Part shown: positions 22,665 to 31,950 of the stretch, one piece after another
Numbering within the stretch: the first letter of the stretch is position 1
Layout: each line of letters opens with the position of its first letter
Assembly (NCBI GenBank): GCA_963739135.1
Contig: CAVTZG010000017.1
Location: forward strand, 62,001 to 126,000
Direction: 5' to 3'
Source: Palsa-504 sp963739135
Lineage (GTDB): Bacteria > Actinomycetota > Actinomycetes > Streptosporangiales > Streptosporangiaceae
Length of the DNA stretch: 64,000 nucleotides
The notes under the pieces: model-generated
The model's input: only the letters and a program-made list of their open reading frames with translations
The model's database searches: none
What the model was told of the DNA's origin: nothing
Made by a program: the position numbers and the translations under genes

Positions 22665-25600
22665 CTAACTGCAGCCGCTGGTGGAGCCGCAGCCTTCGCA
22701 GACGTAGCAGCTGCCGGCCGGGCGCATCTTGGTGCCGCAGGTCAGGCAGAGCGGGGCGTCGGCGGTGCGGCCCTGCTGGGCCTCGATCAGCTCGGTCGAG
22801 CTGTGCGGGGCCGCGGCGGCGGGAACGGCCGGGACCGGCTTGGCCTGGGCGACGGGAAGCTGGGCGGCAGCGGGCGGCACGGACCGTTCGGCATGAAGAG
22901 GAGGCTCGACGGCGGCCGACTGGGCAAGTTCCTCCGGGTCCGGGTCGTCGCTCAGCCCGGCGGGGTCGTGCCCGGCCACCTCGGCGGCGCGCTCGGCGGC
23001 GGACAGGATGCCGAGCTCGGCGCGGTCCTCGTAGGGCAGGTGGTCCAGGGCCAGGCGACGGAAGATGTAGTCCATCACCGAGCTGGCGATCCTGATGTCC
23101 GGGTCGTCGGTCAGGCCGGCCGGCTCGAACCGCATGTTGGTGAACTTGGCCACGTAGGAGTCCAGCGGGATGCCGTACTGCAGGCCGACCGAGATGGCCA
23201 TGGAGAAGGCGTCCATCACGCCAGCCAGGGTGGAGCCCTGCTTGCCAAGCTTGAGGAACACCTCGCCGATACCGTCGTCCGGGTAGCTGGAGGCGGTCAT
23301 GTAGCCCTCGGCGCCGGCTACGGAGAACCTGGTCACGGTGGCGGGCCGCTGCCGGGGCAGCCGCTTGCGGACCGGCCGGTGCTCGTGCGGCGCCGCCTCG
23401 GGCGGGGCCGCGGCCGCCTCGGCCTCGGCGGGCTTCTTCCTGGCGTCCGACAGCGGCTGGCCGACCTTGCAGTTGTCGCGGTAGATGGCCAGGGCCTTCA
23501 GTCCGAGCTTCCAGCCCTCGAAGTAGACCCGCTCAATGTCCTCGACGGTGGCGCTCTCCGGCATGTTCACGGTCTTGGAGATCGACCCGGACAGCAGCGG
23601 CTGGACGGCGGCCATCATCCGGACGTGGCCCATCGGGCCGATCGCGCGCTCGCCCATAGCGCAGTCGAACACCTCGTAGTGCTCCGGCCGCAGGCCGGGG
23701 GCGTTGACCACGTGACCGTGCTCGGCGATGTACTCGGTGATCGCCTCGACCTGCTCGTGCGGGTAGCCGAGGTTTTTCAGCGCGCGCGGCACGGTCTGGT
23801 TGACGATCTGCATCGAGCCGCCGCCGACCAGCTTCTTGAACTTGACCAGGGCCAGGTCGGGCTCGATACCAGTGGTGTCACAGTCCATCATGAGGCCTAT
23901 GGTGTTGTGGCTCACCATGCCGTTCGCGACATAGGTGACGTTCTGCGGCACCGACAGGTCGTAGGTGGGCTGGACGCCGCCGTCGTCGTTCTGCGCGACC
24001 CGCTCGAAGAGGTAGCCGAGCGCGGCGCCCAGCCGGTCGTCGAGGGTCTCCTCGAAGACGCGGGAGGCGAGCATGCGCGGGACGCCGCCGTGCTTGCGCA
24101 GGGACTGCATCATGGCGTTGCGGGCGTGGTGGGTGACCGGGACAAGCTCGGCCCACACGTCGGCCGGCAGGAACACGTAGTCCTTCTTGGCCGAGTGCTC
24201 CGGTTCCAGCTCAGCGATCATGCGGTCTTTCCGCTGGCCGATGAAGCCCACGAATTCGGCGAAGTTGAGCGCGTGATCGACGTTGCGCAGCCGCACCTGG
24301 AATATCGGGCCGCCCCAGCCGCTGACGGTCTCCCGGGTCGTGGTGGCCAGTCCCTGGGTGAGCAGGAGGGTACGGACTTCCGCGGCGAACGACTCGTGGG
24401 CGGTCGAGAAGCTGGGCACGCCCTCGAGGACGGTGCCATCCGCCTCGAACAGGCCGCGCAGGAATGCGCCGTACACCGCCGGGTCGTTGGCTTCCAGGAT
24501 CGCCGACGGAACTCTCGGCACCCAGCCCTTGCCGCTGTGATCGGTGCTGGGCAGTCCCTTGGCGAATCCGGCTGCCTGCCACCAGCGCGCCAGCCGGACC
24601 GAGGAGAGCGTCAGCTCCTGGTAGCCCTCCTGCGGCGTTACTGCGGGCGCCAGTCCGAACAGGTCCTTGGCCAGGACACCGAGACGTTCGGCGACGTCCA
24701 GGTCGGTGTTGGCGACGCAGAGCCTGATTCCCTTGGCGTGCAGGCTGCCGTCGCCCATGAAGTAGCCAACCAGCTCGGCCAGCTCGGGGGTCACGGCATC
24801 CGGAACGCGTATGTGCCGGTCCCCGGCATAGTAGGCCTGGTCAAGGACGGGCAGTGGGACCAGGCGCGGTTCACCGACCAGCGTGCGCATCTGCAGGGGC
24901 ACGACATCGCCTGGCGCGATATCGGCCAGCCGCTTCCATTCCCAGGTACCTGTGACCGGGTCTACGACCTTGACCCGGTGGGTGAGGGTTCCCTGGATCT
25001 TGTAGCCGCCCTCGGTGCTGATCCGGCGGGTCGGCTCCTCGCCGTTGACGAAGAACTTCGTCGCCTGCCGGGGTCCCTCGTCGGTGGACACGATGAGGTC
25101 GAGGTCCTGCCAGCGGTCGCCGTAGACATCGGCGATCTCGCCTAGGCGAACAAGTCCGCGATTGGTGGTCACCAAAGTGTCAGCTGTTAGGCATCCGGTA
25201 GGCGCGAGCAGCGAGGCCTGGGCGTTCCGGTAGCCGTTGGCCTCGCCGAGCTCGATGCACTCCTGCCAGGTCTGGTTGGCCAGGTCGAGGATCTCGCGGT
25301 CGATGGTGGCGATGGTCCTGATCCGCTCGCTGGCGTCGGCGTGCTTTCGGATGACCCGCTGGTGCGGCTTGGCGTTGCGGGCGTAGCCGTCGTAGGGGCC
25401 GACGGCGGCGGCCAGTTCGGCCGATGTCCGGTAGGCGGCGCCGGTCATCAGCGAGGTGATGGCGGCGGCGATGGCCCGGCCGCCTTCGGAGTCGTAGGCG
25501 TGGCCGGTGGCCATCAGCAGCGCGCCCAGGTTGGCGTAGCCGATGCCGAGCTGCCGGTAAGCCCGGGTGGTAGCGGTGATCTTCTCGGTCGGGAAGTCGG

Positions 25601-26885
25601 CGAAGCAGATCGAGATGTCCATCGCGGTGATGATCAGCTCGGCGATCTTCCTGAACCGCTCAGCGTCGAAGGTGTCGTCGTCGCGCAGGAACTTGAGCAG
25701 GTTGATGCTGGCCAGGTTGCAGGAGGAATTGTCCAGGCTCATATACTCGGAGCAGGGATTACTTGCGGTGATTCGACCCGATTCCGGGTTGGTGTGCCAG
25801 TCGTTGATCGTGCCGTCGTACTGGATGCCGGGGTCGGCGCAGTCCCAGGCGGCCTGGGCCATGGAGCGGAACAGGTTCCTGGCGTCGACCCGCTCGACCA
25901 CCTCGCCGGTGCGCCGGGCCAGCAGGTCGAACCCCTTGCCCTCCTCGACCGCGTGCATGAACTCGTCGGAGACGCGAACGGAGTTGTTGGCGTTCTGGTA
26001 CTGGACGCTGACGATGTCCTTGCCGCCCAGGTCCATGTCGAACCCGGCGTCGCGGAGCACGCGGACCTTCTCTTCCTCACGGGCCTTGGTGACGATGAAC
26101 TCGGCCACGTCTGGGTGATCCACGTCGAGCACGACCATCTTGGCCGCGCGGCGGGTGGCGCCGCCGGACTTGATCGTGCCGGCCGAGGCGTCCGCGCCGC
26201 GCATGAAGGACACCGGGCCGCTCGCGGTGCCGCCCGAGGACAGCAGCTCCTTGCTGGAGCGGATCTTGGACAGGTTGACGCCTGCGCCCGAGCCGCCCTT
26301 GAAGATCAGGCCCTCTTCCCGGTACCACTCCAGGATGGCGTCCATGGTGTCGTCGACGGAAAGTATGAAGCACGCGCTGACCTGCTGCTTTGATGTGGTT
26401 CCGACGTTGAACCAGACCGGGGAGTTGAAGCTGAAGACCTGGTGGACCAGGGCGTACTTGAGCTCGTGGTCGAAGATCTGGGCGTCCTGGTCGGTGGCGA
26501 AGTAGCCGTGCTTGCGGCCGCTTTCCGTGTACACGCCGACGACCCGGTCCACCAGCTGCTTGAGGCTCCACTCGCGCTGCGGTGAGCCGACCGCGCCGCG
26601 GAAGTACTTGGTGGTCACGATGTTGGCGGCGTTCACCGACCAGAAGTCGGGGAACTCCACGCCGTGCTGCTCGAAGTTGACCGAGCCATCCCGCCAGTTC
26701 GTCATCACGACGTCGCGGCGCTCCCAGGTGATCTGGTCGTAGGGATGCACGCCGGGCGTGGTGTGGATGCGGGTCATGGACAGACCGCCGCGCGGCTTGG
26801 CCTGCGCGGCATGCGGGCCGGGCACGTCCCGGGGCTCCTCGTGGCCCTTGCCCTTACGGGCCGCGCTGCTCGCCGTCTCGGTCAT
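22665..26885 (-). CDS. nrdJ: B12-dependent ribonucleotide reductase, intein-containing
   Basis: A class II (adenosylcobalamin) ribonucleotide reductase that makes deoxyribonucleotides without oxygen. The 976-residue mature extein would contain the N-terminal alpha region, the active-site segment NPCSEYMSLDNSSCNL and a zinc-binding CxxC...CxxC tail ending SGCS. A 430-residue intein splits it after LLAPTG. The start is ATG 26885 (MTETASSAAR) behind GGAAGGGGGAAG; the frame is open to 26939 but without a ribosome site. nrdR lies immediately upstream on the same strand with a 75-bp gap, the usual actinomycete nrdRJ operon. No cobalamin riboswitch was seen. A Glu/Ala-rich linker precedes the C-terminal domain. 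Confidence 0.95.
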   Translation of the reverse strand: MTETASSAARKGKGHEEPRDVPGPHAAQAKPRGGLSMTRIHTTPGVHPYDQITWERRDVVMTNWRDGSVNFEQHGVEFPDFWSVNAANIVTTKYFRGAVGSPQREWSLKQLVDRVVGVYTESGRKHGYFATDQDAQIFDHELKYALVHQVFSFNSPVWFNVGTTSKQQVSACFILSVDDTMDAILEWYREEGLIFKGGSGAGVNLSKIRSSKELLSSGGTASGPVSFMRGADASAGTIKSGGATRRAAKMVVLDVDHPDVAEFIVTKAREEEKVRVLRDAGFDMDLGGKDIVSVQYQNANNSVRVSDEFMHAVEEGKGFDLLARRTGEVVERVDARNLFRSMAQAAWDCADPGIQYDGTINDWHTNPESGRITASNPCSEYMSLDNSSCNLASINLLKFLRDDDTFDAERFRKIAELIITAMDISICFADFPTEKITATTRAYRQLGIGYANLGALLMATGHAYDSEGGRAIAAAITSLMTGAAYRTSAELAAAVGPYDGYARNAKPHQRVIRKHADASERIRTIATIDREILDLANQTWQECIELGEANGYRNAQASLLAPTGCLTADTLVTTNRGLVRLGEIADVYGDRWQDLDLIVSTDEGPRQATKFFVNGEEPTRRISTEGGYKIQGTLTHRVKVVDPVTGTWEWKRLADIAPGDVVPLQMRTLVGEPRLVPLPVLDQAYYAGDRHIRVPDAVTPELAELVGYFMGDGSLHAKGIRLCVANTDLDVAERLGVLAKDLFGLAPAVTPQEGYQELTLSSVRLARWWQAAGFAKGLPSTDHSGKGWVPRVPSAILEANDPAVYGAFLRGLFEADGTVLEGVPSFSTAHESFAAEVRTLLLTQGLATTTRETVSGWGGPIFQVRLRNVDHALNFAEFVGFIGQRKDRMIAELEPEHSAKKDYVFLPADVWAELVPVTHHARNAMMQSLRKHGGVPRMLASRVFEETLDDRLGAALGYLFERVAQNDDGGVQPTYDLSVPQNVTYVANGMVSHNTIGLMMDCDTTGIEPDLALVKFKKLVGGGSMQIVNQTVPRALKNLGYPHEQVEAITEYIAEHGHVVNAPGLRPEHYEVFDCAMGERAIGPMGHVRMMAAVQPLLSGSISKTVNMPESATVEDIERVYFEGWKLGLKALAIYRDNCKVGQPLSDARKKPAEAEAAAAPPEAAPHEHRPVRKRLPRQRPATVTRFSVAGAEGYMTASSYPDDGIGEVFLKLGKQGSTLAGVMDAFSMAISVGLQYGIPLDSYVAKFTNMRFEPAGLTDDPDIRIASSVMDYIFRRLALDHLPYEDRAELGILSAAERAAEVAGHDPAGLSDDPDPEELAQSAAVEPPLHAERSVPPAAAQLPVAQAKPVPAVPAAAAPHSSTELIEAQQGRTADAPLCLTCGTKMRPAGSCYVCEGCGSTSGCS
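23904..25193 (-). other. Intein within NrdJ (430 codons, LAGLIDADG type)
   Basis: The intein runs from Cys (CLTADTLV, codon 25193-25191) to Asn (MVSHN, codon 23906-23904), with Thr as the first C-extein residue. Splicing blocks A and B (TLTHRVKV) and blocks F and G (YDLSVPQNVTYVANG to VSHN) are present. A LAGLIDADG homing endonuclease is inserted with LVGYFMGDGS and LRGLFEADGT, both keeping their acidic residue. The host site, between LLAPTG and TIGLMMDCDT, is in the conserved reductase core, which is typical for RNR inteins. Endonuclease and splicing residues look intact. Confidence 0.93.
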
Positions 26886-26960
26886 AACTTCCCCCTTCCG
26901 GGATCCGCGCGGGATCCCTGCCCGGTCCTGTCTGCCCATGCTGTAACTGCGGTACCGCGC

Positions 26961-27437
26961 TCACGGCGCCGTTTCTTTTTCCCGGCGCTGGTGATGCCCC
27001 TGGCGCAACGCGGATATCTCGTCCTCGAAGTCGGCGAGGGACTCGAAACCCCGGTAGACCGAGGCGAACCTCAGGTAGGCAACCTCGTCAAGCTCCCGGA
27101 GCGGCCCCAGGATGGCCAGGCCCACCTCGTGGGAGGGGACTTCGGCCAGGCCGCGGGCCCGGATGGTCTCCTCCACCTGCTGGGCCAGGATGGCAAGCTT
27201 GTCCTCGCTGACCGGCCGGCCCTGGCAGGCGCGCTGCACGCCGCGGATGATCTTGTCGCGGGTGAACGGCTCGGTGACGCCGCTGCGCTTGGCCACCATC
27301 AGGATCACCGTCTCCTGCGTGGTGAACCGGCGCCCGCACTCGGGGCACGACCGCCGGCGCCGGATCGCGGCACCATCGTCAGCGGTCCGGCTGTCGATGA
27401 CCCTGCTGTCGGGATTCCGGCAGAACGGGCAGTGCAC
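26961..27437 (-). CDS. nrdR: Transcriptional repressor NrdR
   Basis: A 158-residue regulator of ribonucleotide reductase genes. The zinc ribbon is CPFC...CPEC with the RRRRSCPECGRRFTT segment, followed by the ATP-cone domain (AKRSGVTEPFTRDKIIRGV). NrdR senses dATP/ATP and represses nrd genes at NrdR boxes. The start is GTG 27437 (VHCPFCRNP), because GGAGGTGAT lies just upstream and family members start at this residue. It heads the nrdR-nrdJ operon. Two candidate NrdR boxes lie 35-91 bp upstream of the start, implying autorepression. Confidence 0.94.
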   Translation of the reverse strand: MHCPFCRNPDSRVIDSRTADDGAAIRRRRSCPECGRRFTTQETVILMVAKRSGVTEPFTRDKIIRGVQRACQGRPVSEDKLAILAQQVEETIRARGLAEVPSHEVGLAILGPLRELDEVAYLRFASVYRGFESLADFEDEISALRQGHHQRREKETAP

Positions 27438-27471
27438 GCGATCACCTCCCGGGTGCCTCGTACCAACCATT

Positions 27472-27528
27472 CTAGTTGTAACACAACTTGTGGAGAAACC
27501 ACAGCGATGTAACTACTAGATGTTGTGG
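27472..27528 (-). promoter_or_regulatory. Candidate NrdR boxes upstream of nrdR-nrdJ
   Basis: On the minus strand CCACAACATCTAG (27516-27528) matches the NrdR box consensus ACACWATATNTWG at 11 of 13 positions. GTGTTACAACTAG (27472-27484) is a weaker second copy in the same orientation. The copies start 44 bp apart, close to whole helical turns, as expected for tandem boxes. The consensus is from general knowledge of NrdR. Confidence 0.6.
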
Positions 27529-27651
27529 TTACGGTAGACCACGAGAGGCACTGCTGGCAAGCGGGCGCGCGTCTTAGCTCTGGAATCCTTGCTGGCCGGG
27601 GCTATCCGCATGGCGCCGGCGTGTCGCGGGGCTTGGGGCAGCTGGACGAGA

Positions 27652-28230
27652 TCAGCCGCGCGGCACCCAGAGGCTCTGGCCGGGCAGCACGGTGTCCGCG
27701 CTCAGCCCGTTGAGCTCGATGATCTGCTGGATGACCGACCGGGTGTCGGCGTTGGGGTCGGCGCTCTCGGCGACCGACCACAGGCTCTGGCCAGGCCGGA
27801 CGACCACCCGCGCCAGGCCCTGCCGCGCCGTGCCCGGCGAATGGCTCGTGGCCTGCGCCGATGCGGCGATGACGAGGGACAGCCCGGCGGCGAGCAGGGC
27901 GGCCGCGATGCCGACCACGATCTTCCCGCGCCTGGTCAGCCGGAGCGGCGGGTCTGCCACCTGGGCCCGGGGCGGCTGACGGCGCGCGGGCTGGCCGGGA
28001 ATGGCCTTGGCGGGGGCCGTGGGGACGGCGGGGGCCACGGGGACCACGGGGACCACGGGGACCGTGGGGGTCACGAAGGCCCCGGGGACCAAGGGGGTCA
28101 CAGGGACGGGTCCGGTCCAGCGGACGGCCGCCCGGGTGGCTGCGCTGGTCTCCGGCTCGGCCGCGGCTGGCTCCTCCGGCAGCTCAGCCGCTGGCAGCTC
28201 CGGCACTTCTATGGCCCGCATCGCGCTCAT
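27652..28230 (-). CDS. LysM-domain membrane protein beside lexA (YneA/ChiZ-like)
   Basis: A 192-residue protein. A Pro/Ala/Val-rich cytoplasmic stretch is followed by one transmembrane segment (residues 104-125, IVVGIAAALLAAGLSLVI) and an extracytoplasmic LysM domain (VVRPGQSLWSVAESADPN to VLPGQSLWVPRG) that binds peptidoglycan. A LysM protein divergent from lexA is conserved in actinobacteria (Rv2719c/ChiZ in mycobacteria; YneA has the same place in Bacillus), where it blocks cell division during the SOS response. The shared 222-bp promoter region with an SOS-box-like site supports DNA-damage control. Function is inferred from context and architecture; no hydrolase domain is visible. Confidence 0.82.
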   Translation of the reverse strand: MSAMRAIEVPELPAAELPEEPAAAEPETSAATRAAVRWTGPVPVTPLVPGAFVTPTVPVVPVVPVAPAVPTAPAKAIPGQPARRQPPRAQVADPPLRLTRRGKIVVGIAAALLAAGLSLVIAASAQATSHSPGTARQGLARVVVRPGQSLWSVAESADPNADTRSVIQQIIELNGLSADTVLPGQSLWVPRG

Positions 28231-28279
28231 GGCGCCCTCCCGTGGTCAAACCTTCATTCGAGCTATACTGACTTCATGG

Positions 28280-28330
28280 CCTGTTCGATCGCTTCTTCGC
28301 TCGATCGTAATCCTGTTCGATCGAAGAAGC
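28280..28330. repeat. Repeats in the lexA/LysM intergenic region
   Basis: CCTGTTCGATCG occurs at 28280-28291 and again at 28312-28323, 32 bp apart. GCTTCTTCG (28291-28299) pairs with CGAAGAAGC (28322-28330). GTTCG is half of an actinobacterial SOS box, so these may be additional LexA half-sites or an mRNA hairpin near the LysM gene's start. Confidence 0.45.
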
Positions 28331-28376
28331 TACTACATTGTTGTATCGCGTGGGTACGACATTTTCGCGACACGTC

Positions 28377-28390
28377 CGAACAGATGTTTG
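28377..28390. promoter_or_regulatory. Candidate SOS box (LexA operator)
   Basis: CGAACAGATGTTTG matches the actinobacterial SOS box CGAAC-N4-GTTCG with one mismatch. It lies 63 bp upstream of the lexA ATG, consistent with LexA autorepression. Confidence 0.7.
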
Positions 28391-28452
28391 GGATGCGGGC
28401 CAGGTAACGCTAGTCTCTAGTCAGCAAGAGTCCGGATACGGAAGGTCATCAG

Positions 28453-29274
28453 ATGGAGGGAACCGCCATGGGAGGCACTACAACGGGCACTTCCGGCACG
28501 GATATGCCCAGACCCAAGGGGCGGCCGGGACGCAAGCCGAAGGGCAGCGTACCGGTGGTCACCCTGGAGACGCCGGACAAGCCCGACCCGGACCACGTGC
28601 TGACCTGGCGGCAGCGCAAGGTGCTGCAGGTCATCAGGGAGTCCGTGCAGAAGCGCGGCTACCCGCCCTCGATGCGGGAGATCGGCGAGGCGGTCGGGCT
28701 GACCAGCACCTCCAGCGTCTCCTACCAGCTGAGCACGCTGCAGAAGAAGGGTTACCTGCACCGGGACGTGGGCCGCCCGCGAACCGTAGAGGTGCGCCTG
28801 CCCGGTCACCCGGCGGTCCGGCCCGAGCCAGGGCGGCCCGAGCCGGAGCGCGGCGAGGAGGAAATGCCGGACTTCCCCGGCATCGACATTGCCTCGCAGG
28901 AGGCGGCCTACGTGCCGCTGGTCGGGCGGATCGCCGCAGGCGGGCCGATCCTGGCCGAGCAGCATGTGGAGGACATCTTCCCGCTGCCGCGCCAGCTCGT
29001 CGGCGAGGGCACGTTGTTCCTGCTCAAGGTGGCCGGCGACTCGATGATCAACGCCGCGATCGCGGACGGGGACTGGGTCGTGGTCCGGCAGCAGGAAGAC
29101 GCGGAGAACGGGGAGATCGTGGCCGCCATGCTCGACGGCGAGGCCACGGTGAAGACGTTCAAGCGCAGTGATGGGCACGCCTGGCTGATCCCGCACAACC
29201 CGGCCTACACCCCGATCCTGGGCGACGAGGCCACCATCCTCGGCCGCGTAGTAGCCGTGCTGCGCCGCGTCTGA
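28453..29274 (+). CDS. lexA: SOS repressor LexA
   Basis: A 273-residue LexA. The winged helix-turn-helix is at about 51-115 (VLQVIRESVQKRGYPPSMRE, then SVSYQLSTLQKKGYL). A C-terminal S24 autopeptidase domain follows, with cleavage site Ala162-Gly163 (RIAAGGP), catalytic Ser197 (GDSMIN) and Lys234 (ATVKTFK). The ATG at 28453 follows GGAAGGTCATCAG. The N-terminal tail of about 45 residues and a Pro/Glu-rich hinge make it longer than enterobacterial LexA, as is common in actinomycetes. It represses DNA-repair genes until RecA-stimulated self-cleavage; the divergent LysM gene and lexA itself are likely targets. Confidence 0.96.
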   Translation: MEGTAMGGTTTGTSGTDMPRPKGRPGRKPKGSVPVVTLETPDKPDPDHVLTWRQRKVLQVIRESVQKRGYPPSMREIGEAVGLTSTSSVSYQLSTLQKKGYLHRDVGRPRTVEVRLPGHPAVRPEPGRPEPERGEEEMPDFPGIDIASQEAAYVPLVGRIAAGGPILAEQHVEDIFPLPRQLVGEGTLFLLKVAGDSMINAAIADGDWVVVRQQEDAENGEIVAAMLDGEATVKTFKRSDGHAWLIPHNPAYTPILGDEATILGRVVAVLRRV

Positions 29275-29333
29275 GCCGGGCAGGCATCGGCGGCGCCGGA
29301 GGCCCAGAGGGATCCGCGTCGTCGCGGCGGTGA

Positions 29334-31859
29334 CTACGCCGCGACGATGCTGACCAGCTTCGGCGCCCGCACGATGACCCTGCTGACCTGCTGACCGCCC
29401 AGCGTCCGGACCACTCCGGGAGCCGCCAGGGCGAGCTCGCGCAGTTCGTCCTCGGTGATGGCCGACGGGACTTCCAGCTTGTCCCGCACCTTGCCGTTGA
29501 CCTGCACCACGCAGGTGACCGTCTCCTGGGTCAGCAGGTCCGGGTCGGCGGCGGGCCAGGCCGTCCGGGCCACGGACGGCTTGTGCCCGAGCAGCTCCCA
29601 GCACTCCTCGGCGGTGTACGGGGCGAACAGGGACAGCAGCACGGCCAGTACGTCGGCCGCCCCGCGGACCGCGGGGTCGGCTGCTCCCGGACCGCCGGGC
29701 CCGGAATCGATGGCCTTCCGGGTCGCATCGATGGCCTTCCGGGTGGCACTGACCAGTTCCATCAGCCGGGCCACGGCCACGTTGAGGTGGTAGGCCTCGA
29801 CCTGGCGGGTGACCTCGTCGATGGTGCGGTGCGTGACCTTGCGCAGCTCGGTGTCGCCCGCCGTGCCGGCCGAGCCCGCGGCGCCATGGTCGGCGGCGGC
29901 CACGTCGGAAGCGATCCGCCAGACCCGGGCCAGGAACTTGACCATGGCCTCCGGGTTCATGTCGGCCCAGTCGATGTCGTCTTCCGGCGGGCTGGCGAAG
30001 ATCATGGTCAGCCGGACCGCGTCCACCCCGAACCGCTTGATCTGCTCGCCGAGATCCACGCCGTTGCCCAGCGACTTCGACATCGCCTTGCCTCGGTTGA
30101 TGACCTGGCCCTGGTTGATCAGCCGGGTGAAGGGCTCGGTGAAGCCGAGCAGGCCCATGTCGTACAGGACCTTGGTGAAGAACCTGGCGTACAGCAGGTG
30201 CAGGATGGCGTGCTCCACGCCGCCCACGTACATGTCGACCGGGGCCCAGCGCCGGACTTCGGCCGCCTCGAAGGGGCCGTCGGTGTAGTTCACCGAGCAG
30301 TAGCGGAACATGTACCAGGACGAGTCCACGAAGGTGTCCATGGTGTCCGTATCGCGCTTGGCCGGGCCGCCGCAGCGCGGGCAGTCGACGTTCACCCAGT
30401 CCTCGGCTGCGGCCAGCGGGGACACGCCCCGAGGTACCAGGTCCTGGCCGCGCAGGTCGGGCAGGACCACCGGCAGCTGGTCGTCCGGCACCGGGACCTC
30501 GCCGCAGGACGGGCAGTGGATGATCGGGATGGGGGTGCCCCAGAAACGCTGCCGGGACAGCAGCCAGTCGCGCAGCCGGTAGTTGACCGCCGCGCGGCCC
30601 TGGCCCTGGTCGGCCAGGATGGCGGTGATCGCCGCGATGGCCTCGGCCTTGGGCAGCCCGTTGATCGGGCCCGAGTTCACCAGCGTGCCGTCGCCCGCGG
30701 TGGCGATGCCGGTCAGGGCCGGATCCGGCTCCCCGGTGTCGACCACGACCCGGACGTCCAGGCCGTAGGCGCGCGCGAAGTCGAGGTCGCGCTGGTCGTG
30801 CGCGGGCACGGCCATGATGGCCCCGGTGCCGTAGTCGGGCAGCACGTAGTCGGCGGCCCAGACGGGGATCCGTTCGCCGTTCACCGGGTTGACCGCGTGC
30901 CGACCCAGGAACACGCCGGTCTTCTCCCGGTCGGTGGACTGGCGCTCGATGTCGGTTAGCTTGCGGACCTGCTCGACGTAGGCGCGCAGCTCGGGCAGGC
31001 GGTCGGGGGCGCACACCTGCTCGGCCAGCGGCGAGTCGGCCGCGACCACGAAGAACGTGGCCCCGTACAAAGTGTCCGGCCGGGTGGTGAAGACCGTGAC
31101 CGGCTCGTCGCGGCCCTCGATGGCGAAGTGGACCTCGGCGCCCTCCGAGCGGCCGATCCAGTTGCGCTGCATCAGCAGCACCCGGTCGGGCCAGCAGCCC
31201 TCCAGCTGCTTGGCGTCGGCGAGCAGGCGGTCGGCGTACTCGGTGATCTTGAAATACCACTGGGTCAGCATCCGCCGGGCCACATCGGCACCGCAGCGCT
31301 CGCACTTCCCGGCGATGACCTGCTCGTTGGCCAGGACGGTCTGGTCGACCGGGCACCAGTTGACGTAACCGCCGCGGCGGTAGGCGAGCCCTCGCTCGTA
31401 GAAGCGCAGGAACAGCCACTGGTTCCACCGGTAGTAGGTGGGGTCGCAGGTCTGCAGCCTGCGGCTCCAGTCAAAGGAGGTCGCGTAGCGGCGGAACGAC
31501 GCGGCCTGAGTCTCGATGTTGGCGTAGGTCCAGTCAGCGGGATGGGAGTTGTTCCTGATGGCCGCGTTCTCCGCGGGCAGGCCGAAGGCGTCCCAGCCGA
31601 TCGGGTGCAGCACGTTGCGGCCGCGCAGGAAGTGGTAGCGGGCCAAGGCGTCGCCGATCGCGTACGCCTCGGCGTGCCCCATGTGCAGGTCGCCGGACGG
31701 GTACGGGAACATGTCCACCAGGTAGAAGCGCTCCCGGTCGTCCGCCGGGTCCTCGCCGGCCCGGAACGGGTCCAGGTCGGCCCAGCGCGCCTGCCATTTC
31801 TCCTGGACGTCGCGGGGGTCGTAGCGCTGCGCCAGATCGGCGCTCTCGGCCGCTGTCAT
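29334..31859 (-). CDS. leuS: Leucyl-tRNA synthetase
   Basis: An 841-residue class Ia synthetase that charges tRNA-Leu. The HIGH motif is HMGH (59-62), KMSKS appears as AMSKS in GKAMSKSLGN, and an editing domain with TTRPDTLYGATF is present. The tRNA-binding C-terminus ends RVIVRAPKLVSIVAA. A zinc knuckle CERCGAD lies near residue 190. A 21-bp duplication near the C-terminus gives ATRKAIDATRKAID. The ATG is 31859. A leucine-rich leader peptide and two hairpins upstream suggest control by transcription attenuation. Confidence 0.96.
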   Translation of the reverse strand: MTAAESADLAQRYDPRDVQEKWQARWADLDPFRAGEDPADDRERFYLVDMFPYPSGDLHMGHAEAYAIGDALARYHFLRGRNVLHPIGWDAFGLPAENAAIRNNSHPADWTYANIETQAASFRRYATSFDWSRRLQTCDPTYYRWNQWLFLRFYERGLAYRRGGYVNWCPVDQTVLANEQVIAGKCERCGADVARRMLTQWYFKITEYADRLLADAKQLEGCWPDRVLLMQRNWIGRSEGAEVHFAIEGRDEPVTVFTTRPDTLYGATFFVVAADSPLAEQVCAPDRLPELRAYVEQVRKLTDIERQSTDREKTGVFLGRHAVNPVNGERIPVWAADYVLPDYGTGAIMAVPAHDQRDLDFARAYGLDVRVVVDTGEPDPALTGIATAGDGTLVNSGPINGLPKAEAIAAITAILADQGQGRAAVNYRLRDWLLSRQRFWGTPIPIIHCPSCGEVPVPDDQLPVVLPDLRGQDLVPRGVSPLAAAEDWVNVDCPRCGGPAKRDTDTMDTFVDSSWYMFRYCSVNYTDGPFEAAEVRRWAPVDMYVGGVEHAILHLLYARFFTKVLYDMGLLGFTEPFTRLINQGQVINRGKAMSKSLGNGVDLGEQIKRFGVDAVRLTMIFASPPEDDIDWADMNPEAMVKFLARVWRIASDVAAADHGAAGSAGTAGDTELRKVTHRTIDEVTRQVEAYHLNVAVARLMELVSATRKAIDATRKAIDSGPGGPGAADPAVRGAADVLAVLLSLFAPYTAEECWELLGHKPSVARTAWPAADPDLLTQETVTCVVQVNGKVRDKLEVPSAITEDELRELALAAPGVVRTLGGQQVSRVIVRAPKLVSIVAA

Positions 31860-31930
31860 TGTTTCCTCACCATCAGATCGGTCCGGCGCCCATTAACCCC
31901 TGCCGGGCGTAGGTCACCTGCAATGAAAAC

Positions 31931-31949
31931 GCCCCTCGACACGAGGGGC
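31931..31949 (-). terminator. Attenuator terminator hairpin of leuS
   Basis: On the minus strand GCCCCTCG-TGT-CGAGGGGC is an 8-bp stem with a 3-base loop, followed by GTTTTC. It lies between the leader peptide and the leuS start (72 bp before ATG 31859), where a terminator makes sense only as an attenuator. Confidence 0.7.
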
Positions 31950-31950
31950 A

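Noticed and set aside
26886..27436. Cobalamin riboswitch upstream of nrdJ
   Set aside because: NrdJ uses B12 and a riboswitch would not be expected to activate it; no B12-box-like sequence is present and the gap to nrdR is only 75 bp.
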